8,773 nucleotides of DNA from contig JALWQS010000018.1 of assembly GCA_027083015.1 (NCBI GenBank), forward strand, positions 1 through 8,773, in the 5' to 3' direction. How positions within the stretch are numbered: the first letter of the stretch is position 1; every line of letters starts with the position of its first letter. The notes below the pieces were generated by a model. That model was not told the DNA's origin. It made no database searches and saw only the letters and a program-made list of their open reading frames with translations. Below, in pieces: positions 1-4,624 of this stretch. Made by a program: the position numbers and the translations under genes. Source of the DNA: Candidatus Woesearchaeota archaeon. Lineage in GTDB: Archaea > Nanobdellota > Nanobdellia > Woesearchaeales > UBA11576.

Positions 1-1
1 G

Positions 2-172
2 TCTTCGTTCTTTATTTGTCCCAATGGTTGTATGCGTCTGGAGTTTGAATCAGCTGTTAATTTTGAGTTTAAGTGTCCTGAATGCGGTTCTTTGATGCAA
101 CAGGAAGTGAATAACGATAAGATCGCTAAGATTGAGAAAGAGATTAAGGAGCTTGAGAAGGAGCTTTCTTGA
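2..172 (+). CDS. tfe: Transcription factor E alpha subunit (TFE), C-terminal fragment
   Basis: This is the 3' end of a gene that starts outside the window; 56 codons remain in frame from base 2 to the TGA at 170-172. The fragment shows a zinc ribbon: Cys6-x3-Cys10 (CPNGC) and Cys25-x2-Cys28 (CPECG), with MRLEFESAVNFEFKCPECG between and around them, followed by a charged Lys/Glu helical tail (fragment residues 40-55). This arrangement is typical of the C-terminal half of archaeal TFE alpha, the TFIIE-alpha homologue that assists promoter opening with TBP, TFB and RNA polymerase. The N-terminal winged helix should lie upstream of the window. The gene converges on the isomerase gene, with only 14 nt between the stop codons. 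Codons are T/G-ending like other plus-strand genes here. Another zinc-ribbon protein is possible but less likely given the ribbon sequence and Lys/Glu tail. Confidence 0.85.
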   Translation, partial: SSFFICPNGCMRLEFESAVNFEFKCPECGSLMQQEVNNDKIAKIEKEIKELEKELS

Positions 173-190
173 TTGTTTCTGGTTTTTTAG
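173..190 (+). terminator. Possible T-rich terminator after tfe
   Basis: Directly after the tfe stop codon the plus strand reads TTGTTTCTGG followed by six T (183-188). Archaeal intrinsic termination uses T-runs on the non-template strand without needing a hairpin. The run overlaps the stop codon of the convergent gene. The whole plus strand is T-rich, so this is weak evidence. Confidence 0.3.
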
Positions 191-1089
191 GCTTGATTTA
201 TGAGCTGTTCTTTCATTATTGAAACGAATTTTTTTGGTTTGTGGATTCCGTATTCGGATATTATTCCTGTTATTGTTTCTGGCGGTATGACTTCAAAAGC
301 ATAGTTATGTATTCTTACTCCTTTAGGTGCTCTCTCCCATATTTCTTTTGGGTCTCTTTCTTCTATCTGTTCGGCCTTATCTTTTGTTTCCGGATCATAT
401 TTCCAGCTGTCAGTGCATATGTATACTGGTTTTTTCATGCTTTTTGCGGTTCTTGCTATGAGTCCTGATCCTATCTTGTTTATGACTTTTCCTTTTTCTG
501 TTATTGCATCTGCTCCCAATAATATGATGTCTGATTCTTCTATTGCATTGAGCATTGCTGAATCGACGTAATGTTCTACTGGTATTCCTGCTTTTGCCAG
601 TTCTTTCGCTGTTTTTCTTCCTTGGTATAACGGTCTTGTTTCTGTGTTCTTGATAAAGAAGTGTTTTCCTTTTCTTCTTGCTGCTTTGAGTATTGATGTG
701 ACTGTTGAGCTGTGGCAGTGGGTGTATATTGTCATATGGTTCTTTATCTTTTGTTCTCCGTATTTGATTATCTTTTCTCTTGAGGTTTCGAAGTGTTTTA
801 GGGACTGTCTTATCCTTTTCTCGACGTAATCTGCCAGTATTTCTTCGTCTTTGTATATTTCTGTTCCTGCTAATGCGTAGTTTATAGAATTCCTTAGTGC
901 TGGTTCTGTTGGTCTGGCGTTGAAGAGTTTCTTTTTGGCTTTTTGTAGTTTTTCGTACAGGTCTTTGTTGTTTCTGTAGTTTTTTGTTATCTGCAGTAAA
1001 CTTTTTGTTCCTTCTTTTGCTACTGCTTCGGCTCCTTGTATCTTTACGCTTTTTACATATTGTATTGTCTCATTGAATGTTCTGCTCAT
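187..1089 (-). CDS. eIF2B alpha/beta/delta-like protein, probable ribose-1,5-bisphosphate isomerase
   Basis: The 300-residue protein belongs to the eIF2B alpha / MtnA / ribose-1,5-bisphosphate isomerase superfamily. The N-terminal third is helical; the Rossmann-like part carries THCHSSTVTSIL (residues 123-134), NTETRP (148-153) and ILLGADAI (189-196). Characterised R15P isomerases (Thermococcus kodakarensis) use Cys133 and Asp202; here Cys125 and Asp194 fall in the matching motifs with the same 69-residue spacing. That favours isomerase over a regulatory translation factor. The enzyme would convert ribose-1,5-bisphosphate to ribulose-1,5-bisphosphate in the archaeal AMP pathway that feeds form III RuBisCO. 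AMP phosphorylase and RuBisCO are not in this window, so the pathway is inferred. The ATG (1087-1089) lies inside the 3' end of the upstream nuclease gene and lacks a Shine-Dalgarno sequence, suggesting translational coupling. Length is slightly below the roughly 320 residues usual for the family. Confidence 0.85.
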   Translation of the reverse strand: MSRTFNETIQYVKSVKIQGAEAVAKEGTKSLLQITKNYRNNKDLYEKLQKAKKKLFNARPTEPALRNSINYALAGTEIYKDEEILADYVEKRIRQSLKHFETSREKIIKYGEQKIKNHMTIYTHCHSSTVTSILKAARRKGKHFFIKNTETRPLYQGRKTAKELAKAGIPVEHYVDSAMLNAIEESDIILLGADAITEKGKVINKIGSGLIARTAKSMKKPVYICTDSWKYDPETKDKAEQIEERDPKEIWERAPKGVRIHNYAFEVIPPETITGIISEYGIHKPKKFVSIMKEQLINQA

Positions 1090-1729
1090 TTTCGCATAGT
1101 AGAGGTACGCATACGTTTAGTTGTTCAAGTTCTGGTTTGAATACATAGGCGGTGTTCTCGTCGAAATATCCTGCTCTGAATTTTTCTAGCGGTATTCCTG
1201 TTCTTTTTGATAGCATCAGACAGTAGAATAGTACTTGGCAGTGCGCGTATTTTTCTTTGTGAGCGTTCGGTTTGTAATCCCACACCCATACTTTTCCGTC
1301 TTCTATTCTTAGTATGTCTATGTGTCCTGTTAGTGGTTCTTCTGAACCGAATAATGCTTTGAAGAGCTCTAGTTCGTATGGCATTATCCATATCGGAACT
1401 TCTACGCCTATGGTGTTGGCGTCATTCTCTAGCATATAGACTTCTACGTTTGAGTGTGCTGTTCGGTATCTTCCGTATTTTAGTCCTTGGTGCGCTAGTC
1501 TGCATACTTCATGGTTTTTTACTTCTATTGGTTTTGCCCCCACATCAAATCTTAATGCTGAGCTTCTGGGTCCTGTTATGAAATAATGGTCGGGGCATCT
1601 TTTTAACATCTTATCCATGAATTGTTCTAAAGATTTCAGTTCGTCTTTGCATAGCATCTCGCTCTTGTCTGTGTGGATGCGATAGTGATAGAACCAGCCG
1701 TGTTTGAAAGAGGTGTGTCTGATGCCCAT
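1070..1729 (-). CDS. PD-(D/E)XK nuclease-fold protein (RecB/Cas4-like core)
   Basis: This 219-residue protein was recognised by its catalytic pattern, not by a close named homologue. Residues 108-115 (GVEVPIWI) supply a conserved-type Glu110. LTGHIDILR (133-141) gives Asp138, VWDYKP (149-154) gives Asp151-x-Lys153, and Gln165-x3-Tyr169 (QVLFY) follows on the next helix. Together these match the E / GxxD / DxK / QxxxY signature of RecB-type PD-(D/E)XK nucleases, metal-dependent enzymes cutting DNA or RNA. Cys residues occur (27, 45, 76, 164, 170, 207, 212) but not in the Cas4 iron-sulfur arrangement, and no cas genes are nearby. The basic N-terminal stretch (MGIRHTSFKHGWFYHYR) is unrecognised. 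It sits between the small membrane protein (59 nt upstream) and the isomerase (20-nt overlap), so it is probably mid-operon. No Shine-Dalgarno precedes its ATG. Nuclease fold is well supported; substrate and role are unknown. Confidence 0.75.
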   Translation of the reverse strand: MGIRHTSFKHGWFYHYRIHTDKSEMLCKDELKSLEQFMDKMLKRCPDHYFITGPRSSALRFDVGAKPIEVKNHEVCRLAHQGLKYGRYRTAHSNVEVYMLENDANTIGVEVPIWIMPYELELFKALFGSEEPLTGHIDILRIEDGKVWVWDYKPNAHKEKYAHCQVLFYCLMLSKRTGIPLEKFRAGYFDENTAYVFKPELEQLNVCVPLLCENEQNIQ

Positions 1730-1788
1730 TTTCTTTGAAGTTCTGTTTAAGGGTGCTGAAAAATATGTTTAGAAAAAATATTTAGAAA

Positions 1789-2043
1789 TTATTTTCTTCT
1801 TTTGTTTGTTTTTTTGGTCGTTTTTCTTGCTCTTGATGTAGCCAGTCTTGCTTCTATCTTCTTTTCTTCTGCTTCTACCCTTAGCTCTTCTTTTTCTATG
1901 TGGTGTGATATCCTTAGGATATTATCGTCTATCCTTGATATTCTTCTTTCCAGCAATACGAGAATTCTTAGACTGTATACTATTGCTGCTAGAACGCCTA
2001 TGATGATTGCGAGTGTTACCCCTTCAAGTCCTAATCCTGCCAT
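1789..2043 (-). CDS. Small single-pass membrane protein with coiled coil and basic tail
   Basis: No named family was recognised for this 84-residue protein. Residues 7-30 (from EGVTLAIIIGVLAAIVYSL) form one strongly hydrophobic helix. It is followed by an amphipathic, charged helix with heptad-like hydrophobics (about 31-66, LLERRISRIDDNILRISHH onward) and a Lys/Arg-rich tail (70-84). The likely topology is a short N-terminus, a membrane anchor, and a cytoplasmic coiled coil whose basic end could touch nucleic acid or lipid; this is inference. The start is firm: AAGGAGGTA sits 8-9 nt before the ATG, one of the best ribosome sites in the window. A TATA box at 2141-2148 and a hairpin in the leader lie upstream. 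It is probably the first gene of an operon with the nuclease and isomerase. Small proteins of this layout are common in DPANN genomes, from memory. Confidence 0.75.
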   Translation of the reverse strand: MAGLGLEGVTLAIIIGVLAAIVYSLRILVLLERRISRIDDNILRISHHIEKEELRVEAEEKKIEARLATSRARKTTKKTNKRRK

Positions 2044-2046
2044 TGT

Positions 2047-2062
2047 AATATACCTCCTTTTT
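2047..2062 (-). promoter_or_regulatory. Strong Shine-Dalgarno of the small membrane protein
   Basis: On the minus strand AAAAAGGAGGTATATT precedes the ATG at 2043. AGGAGGT is a near-complete complement of the archaeal 16S 3' end, and it fixes the start of this small gene. Confidence 0.75.
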
Positions 2063-2083
2063 GGCTTTTGGCTCTTTTGCGTG

Positions 2084-2115
2084 TGTCCGCTTCTATTTTT
2101 GTTTAACAGCGGACA
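2084..2115 (-). promoter_or_regulatory. Inverted repeat at the predicted 5' end of the small membrane protein mRNA
   Basis: Perfect 8-bp arms TGTCCGCT (2084-2091) and AGCGGACA (2108-2115) flank a 16-nt A/T-rich loop. The TATA box at 2141-2148 predicts transcription starting near 2115-2120, so the hairpin would form the very 5' end of a leader of about 75 nt. It could stabilise the mRNA or be a regulator's site in DNA. Arms and spacing are seen directly; function is inferred. Confidence 0.5.
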
Positions 2116-2140
2116 TATGTGTTATTCTCATATAAGCTAG

Positions 2141-2148
2141 TATATAAA
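2141..2148 (-). promoter_or_regulatory. TATA box for the small membrane protein operon
   Basis: The minus strand reads ACCTTTATATACTAG, containing TTTATATA, the archaeal consensus, preceded by an A-rich stretch (AAAACC) in the BRE position. It lies 105 nt before the ATG of the small membrane protein. The plus-strand reading (TATATAAA) could in principle serve the other direction, but no gene follows there. Confidence 0.55.
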
Positions 2149-2156
2149 GGTTTTGA

Positions 2157-2168
2157 AGAACTTGTTCT
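2157..2168. promoter_or_regulatory. Palindrome AGAAC-TT-GTTCT abutting the promoter
   Basis: The 5-bp arms are perfect with a 2-bp spacer, centred about 18 bp upstream of the TATA box centre on the minus strand and next to the BRE. Position and symmetry suit a dimeric regulator's operator. This is inference; no family-specific motif was recognised. Confidence 0.35.
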
Positions 2169-2170
2169 AT

Positions 2171-2190
2171 CTGTAATATCCTGTAATATC
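2171..2190. repeat. Tandem direct repeat, 2 x CTGTAATATC
   Basis: Two identical, abutting 10-bp units (2171-2180 and 2181-2190) lie upstream of the minus-strand TATA box at 2141-2148. One-helical-turn spacing would place two protein copies on the same DNA face, as at some activator sites. It may also be simple slippage. Confidence 0.6.
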
Positions 2191-2512
2191 GGAACTTCTT
2201 GTACTACTGAAACTCTTGCAGTTGATCTACTCTTGCTGTTCTTATATTATTTTTACTGGCTTGGTCATCATTGTCTTATGCTACTAGACATGAACGTAGT
2301 GAAGACTCGATGACGGCTCGACAGAACTTTCTGCTTGAACATCAGGGGTTAGTAAAGTAGTGGAACATTATTCTGAACAAAGGCGAAGAACTTTTATGGC
2401 TCCTGAATGCTTCTGTCCGGGTAAGATCTTAGAATTTAATATCTGTTTAATTTATATGATAATCTTAAGAGAATTCTAAAAATATTTTTTGTTGACTGAT
2501 AGTTTATGCGAT

Positions 2513-3307
2513 TTACTTCATCCTTTTCCATTCTGAATCGAAGAGCTTTTTCATTGCGCTTGCGAAGAATGGCGTATTCACCCAGATTCCTGAATCATAG
2601 GTGGGGTGTACTTCTGCATCATCCAGAAGCATGAACAGAAGTTGTTTTCCGTCGACTAGGCAGAATCGTGCTTTTATGTCGCCGGCATTTCTTATCTCTG
2701 CCAGATCTTTTAGTTCCTTTGCTGCTTTTTCTGTCTGTTTGTTTAGTGGTGCTGCAATCCTGACCTTGACATTTTTTTGTTTTGCTTTTTGTAATGCTGA
2801 TTTCATGGACTCTGCTTTTCTTATGAGCCCTTCTGATGTTGTCATTATGTCTACAGAGTGTTCTGCTGATTTGATCATTGACTCAAAATGCCCATATAGG
2901 TTTCCTCTTCCTTTAAGTGCTCCTGAAAGGTCTGTTGGCTCTACTAGTTCTATCCCTTGACTGTGTAGCATGGATAGTTCACTCAGTATCTCGCTTGATT
3001 TTAGCTGTTCTAGTATGTTTGATTGTCTTTCTGCTTCTTGAGCTATCTTTTTCTTTACTCTTTCAAGAACTTCTTCTGGTGGTACTGCCACGTATTTTAT
3101 GGGCTTTCCCAGTTTCATTATTATGAATCCTTTCTTTTCTAAGCTTTCTAGAACGTCATAAGAACGCGATCTTGGAACGTTTGCGATGTCTGATAACTCG
3201 CCCGCTGTTGATATTCCGCGTGAGAGGAGGGCCGTCCACAATTTGCTTTCGTATGTGTTTAGGCCGAAGTCTTTTAGTTTGTTTAAAAAGTCTTTCTGGA
3301 CAATCAT
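2513..3307 (-). CDS. TrmB-family transcriptional regulator
   Basis: The 264-residue protein has an N-terminal winged helix (about 8-75). Its hallmark stretches are LKDFGLNTYESKLWTALL, then AGELSDIANVPRSRSYDVLE and SLEKKGFI, which match the TrmB family HTH, including the VPRSRxYDVLESLEKKG recognition segment. A helical linker (about 76-110, VPPEEVLERVKKKIAQEAE) leads into an alpha/beta domain (about 130-262, with VDIMTTSEGLIRK and VKVRIAAPLN) that resembles the PLD-like effector domain of TrmB proteins. Characterised relatives such as TrmB and TrmBL1 bind sugars and control sugar transport or metabolism; the ligand here is unknown. A TATA-like CTTTTTAAAC (3340-3349) lies about 40 nt upstream, a stronger TATA box at 3534-3541 further up. 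A dyad at 3372-3393 could be an autoregulatory operator. No sugar transporter is adjacent, so the target is undetermined. Confidence 0.9.
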   Translation of the reverse strand: MIVQKDFLNKLKDFGLNTYESKLWTALLSRGISTAGELSDIANVPRSRSYDVLESLEKKGFIIMKLGKPIKYVAVPPEEVLERVKKKIAQEAERQSNILEQLKSSEILSELSMLHSQGIELVEPTDLSGALKGRGNLYGHFESMIKSAEHSVDIMTTSEGLIRKAESMKSALQKAKQKNVKVRIAAPLNKQTEKAAKELKDLAEIRNAGDIKARFCLVDGKQLLFMLLDDAEVHPTYDSGIWVNTPFFASAMKKLFDSEWKRMK

Positions 3308-3339
3308 AGTAAATCAACCTTCTTAAAGCGTAAAAGCTC

Positions 3340-3350
3340 GTTTAAAAAGT
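3340..3350 (-). promoter_or_regulatory. Proximal TATA-like element of the trmB-type gene
   Basis: The minus strand has ACTTTTTAAAC about 40 nt before the ATG at 3307, predicting a leader of roughly 10-15 nt. A weak AAGGTTGAT ribosome-site-like stretch lies between. It is a poorer TATA match than the box at 3534-3541. Confidence 0.35.
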
Positions 3351-3371
3351 TTTTTTGGGGCCTTTGAAGAG

Positions 3372-3393
3372 TTAATCCATTTCTGCGGATTAA
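3372..3393. promoter_or_regulatory. Dyad TTAATCC-N8-GGATTAA upstream of the trmB-type gene
   Basis: Perfect 7-bp arms (3372-3378, 3387-3393) are separated by ATTTCTGC. It lies some 25 bp upstream of the proximal TATA-like element of the regulator gene, a natural place for autoregulation. No TrmB-family consensus is confidently matched, so operator status is inferred from symmetry and position. Confidence 0.4.
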
Positions 3394-3450
3394 TAAGGCT
3401 TATTTTTGCTCTTAAAATAATAACAACTATTTTCAGCCCTTTTTTATAGA

Positions 3451-3476
3451 TTTAGAGTCGTTTTAGCGACTTTAAG
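3451..3476. promoter_or_regulatory. Stem-loop in the trmB upstream region
   Basis: TTTAGAGTCG (3451-3460) pairs with CGACTTTAAG (3467-3476) around a TTTTAG loop. As plus-strand RNA this is a 10-bp stem with two G-U pairs; as minus-strand RNA the G-U positions become mismatches, leaving a 5-bp core. It lies downstream of the minus-strand TATA box at 3534-3541. Confidence 0.45.
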
Positions 3477-3533
3477 GTATGTGCAACCCCCCGTGCTAAA
3501 CTCAACTATTTACTATTGCTGAGGCATAACCAG

Positions 3534-3541
3534 TATATAAA
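3534..3541 (-). promoter_or_regulatory. Strong archaeal TATA box, minus strand
   Basis: The minus strand reads CGAAATGTTTATATACTGG: consensus TTTATATA with an A-rich BRE-like CGAAA just upstream. Transcription would start near 3510. The next gene is the trmB-type regulator, whose ATG is about 200 nt further, so this promoter implies a long structured leader or a separate small RNA. Confidence 0.5.
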
Positions 3542-3679
3542 CATTTCGTTTAATTTGCTATTCCAGAGTAATAAAAAGAACCAATTGACGAATCACAAAG
3601 AATAATAAGAATATAGACAAGATAATGTGTGGCTCTGGAGATGATGAGTCAACATGGCCAAATTATTTGGATCGGCTGA

Positions 3680-3970
3680 TTACAGATACCTTATATCAAA
3701 ATAGGTTATTTCATCTTCAGGGTCGATTTTAAGCCATTCTACCTTAACATCATCAACTTTAGCCATCATAGGACCTGTTTTGCATAGCTTCAGGAACTTA
3801 TTTAGGTTGAGTTCGTCTCCTTCCACTTCTATCTCAACGCTTCCGTCTTTTTTATTCTTCACATAACCGCCCAATGATAACTTATTGGCGTTTTGTTTGG
3901 CAAAGTCTCTGAAGAAGACTCCCTGTACTTTTCCGGTTATTGTCAATCTTGCTTTTTTCCGTTCACCCAT
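3680..3970 (-). CDS. acyP: Acylphosphatase
   Basis: The 96-residue protein has the full acylphosphatase fold signature and the usual family length. GKVQGVFFRDFA (residues 13-24) carries the phosphate-binding loop with catalytic Arg21. GGYVKNKKDGSVEIEVEG (34-51) supplies the catalytic Asn39. The enzyme hydrolyses the carboxyl-phosphate bond of acyl phosphates such as acetyl phosphate or 1,3-bisphosphoglycerate in the cytoplasm; the physiological substrate in archaea is unsettled. The start is supported by GGAGGT at 3977-3982 on the minus strand, 6 nt before the ATG. Only 46 nt separate it from the upstream DUF192 gene on the same strand, so the two are probably one operon. Nothing in the sequence suggests inactivation. 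Confidence 0.93.
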   Translation of the reverse strand: MGERKKARLTITGKVQGVFFRDFAKQNANKLSLGGYVKNKKDGSVEIEVEGDELNLNKFLKLCKTGPMMAKVDDVKVEWLKIDPEDEITYFDIRYL

Positions 3971-3976
3971 CTGCAG

Positions 3977-3982
3977 ACCTCC
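3977..3982 (-). promoter_or_regulatory. Shine-Dalgarno of acylphosphatase
   Basis: GGAGGT on the minus strand, 6 nt from the ATG, supports internal translation initiation within the DUF192-acylphosphatase transcript. Confidence 0.7.
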
Positions 3983-4016
3983 GGATTTATTTATTGGATC
4001 TGAATTCTCTTAGGTT

Positions 4017-4379
4017 TTACCACGCCATCTTATCTCCGATTCTTGTCTTACATTTCTTTACCGTACCTGCTGGAAGCTCTATCACATATTTAGATTTATT
4101 CTTTGGAGAATAGTAGTGCCACGGCTTGAATCGTTCTTTCATCTCAACGACTTGTTTTTTCTCGTCGAGGAAGAGCACGTCTATGCTGTAAGGTACGAAC
4201 CACATGTGCAGTGCTCTCTTTCCTTCATTCGAGAATTCAAAAATAAGGCTTTTTTCTTTAACCTTTTTTTCTTTGCTGAACATCAGGCCTATTGCTTTTG
4301 ACCATGGTGATCTGCATATGCGAAAATCCTTTGCGAGGATTGTCTTCCTTGTAGTGTTTCTTAGGTTTTTTTTCATCAT
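4017..4379 (-). CDS. DUF192 family protein
   Basis: This 120-residue protein matches the DUF192 family along its length. It has SKAIGLMFSKE (residues 27-37), then LIFEFSNEGKRALHMWFVPYSIDVLFLDE (45-73) with the hallmark HMWFVPxxIDVLFLD, KPWHYYSP (85-92), and YVIELPAGTVKK...IGDKMAW at the C-terminus. The family is a compact beta-rich domain found in bacteria and archaea; its biochemical role is not established. Many bacterial members are exported, but here the N-terminus (MMKKNLRNTTRKTILAKDF) lacks a hydrophobic signal segment, so the protein is probably cytoplasmic. An in-frame TAA lies two codons upstream, so the start is M1 or M2. A TATA-like TATGTATA at 4407-4414 is 35 nt from the ATG, compatible with a leaderless mRNA. 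It precedes acylphosphatase in a likely operon. Confidence 0.9.
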   Translation of the reverse strand: MMKKNLRNTTRKTILAKDFRICRSPWSKAIGLMFSKEKKVKEKSLIFEFSNEGKRALHMWFVPYSIDVLFLDEKKQVVEMKERFKPWHYYSPKNKSKYVIELPAGTVKKCKTRIGDKMAW

Positions 4380-4406
4380 CTTTTATCGCTTGATTTTGTC
4401 ACCTGA

Positions 4407-4414
4407 TATACATA
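4407..4414 (-). promoter_or_regulatory. Candidate TATA box for the DUF192-acylphosphatase operon
   Basis: TATGTATA on the minus strand lies 35 nt from the ATG at 4379, the same geometry as mcm. An alternative T/A-rich element CTTTTTTAAGG lies about 15 nt further upstream. The match to consensus is moderate. Confidence 0.35.
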
Positions 4415-4591
4415 CAAAAGCCTTAAAAAAGTTTCCTTTAAAAATTCTCTGTAAAAAACTCAAGACGCCATGATTTGCTTGTTTCAGAGCGTTTCCATGC
4501 GAAATAAAGGGGGTTTGCAGTTTATAAAACATATATTCTTAATTATATATTTTGAAATAATAGAATTTATAAATGAGTGTGCACTACCTAG

Positions 4592-4599
4592 TTTATATA
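4592..4599 (+). promoter_or_regulatory. TATA box of tbp
   Basis: TTTATATA in CTAGTTTATATAGTA matches the archaeal consensus exactly and lies 33 nt from the tbp ATG, predicting a start site within a few nt of the ATG. A second TTTATAAA at 4566-4573 could give a transcript starting near 4595 with a leader of about 30 nt. Confidence 0.65.
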
Positions 4600-4603
4600 G
4601 TAT

Positions 4604-4623
4604 TTAAACCATGGGGGGTTTAA
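4604..4623. promoter_or_regulatory. Dyad TTAAACC-N6-GGTTTAA at the tbp start
   Basis: Perfect 7-bp arms (4604-4610 and 4617-4623) flank ATGGGG, beginning 4 bp after the TATA box and ending 1 bp before the tbp ATG. In DNA it would straddle the predicted initiation site; in a longer transcript it would form a hairpin hiding the G-rich ribosome-binding-like stretch. Confidence 0.6.
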
Positions 4624-4624
4624 C

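Larger units (their letters stand above)
2149..2512. other. Gene-free stretch between the TrmB-type regulator and the small membrane protein promoter
   Basis: I see no convincing protein gene on either strand. Besides the palindrome and tandem repeat listed separately, it holds a near-repeat ACTCTTGCAGTT / ACTCTTGCTGTT (2212-2223, 2229-2240; 11 of 12 identical, 17 bp apart). It also has a second short dyad CAGAA-CT-TTCTG (2322-2333). The part from about 2280 to 2430 looks less T-skewed than neighbouring DNA. No tRNA, RNase P or SRP RNA signature was recognised. An unannotated RNA or a decayed gene is possible. Confidence 0.5.
3308..3679. other. Gene-free stretch upstream of the trmB-type regulator
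   Basis: I found no protein gene on either strand. It contains the two minus-strand TATA elements, the 7-bp dyad and the stem-loop listed separately, plus a GTGCAACCCCCCGTGC patch at 3481-3496. Nearer the acylphosphatase 3' end is a perfect palindrome CCAAAT-T-ATTTGG (3658-3670), 10 nt beyond that gene's stop codon. The DNA at 3542-3640 is A/T-rich and otherwise featureless to me. Confidence 0.55.

Noticed and set aside
187..1089. Naming the isomerase a translation initiation factor 2B subunit
   Set aside because: The catalytic-type Cys125 and Asp194 are both present with the isomerase spacing, which regulatory eIF2B subunits do not need; the older name is kept only as the superfamily.
1070..1729. 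Calling the PD-(D/E)XK protein Cas4
   Set aside because: No Cas4-type iron-sulfur cysteine arrangement, no other cas gene, and no CRISPR repeats in the window; only the general nuclease motifs are shared.
2119..2313. A 64-codon plus-strand frame in the intergenic stretch
   Set aside because: No promoter or ribosome site in the right place; it overlaps the minus-strand promoter and repeats, and the composition is not protein-like over most of its length.
2306..2322. A 17-nt stretch resembling a conserved 23S rRNA segment (CTCGATGTCGGCTC-like)
   Set aside because: Similarity (15 of 17, from memory) does not extend into the flanks, so it is most likely chance rather than an rRNA fragment.
2321..2326. 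ACAGAA, a word also found in RNase P RNA conserved region V
   Set aside because: The companion conserved regions and pairing partners are not present nearby.
4470..4607. A 45-codon plus-strand reading frame upstream of tbp (MICLFQSVSM...)
   Set aside because: It runs through the tbp TATA box, has no ribosome site, and reads like AT-rich non-coding DNA (Ile/Phe runs).
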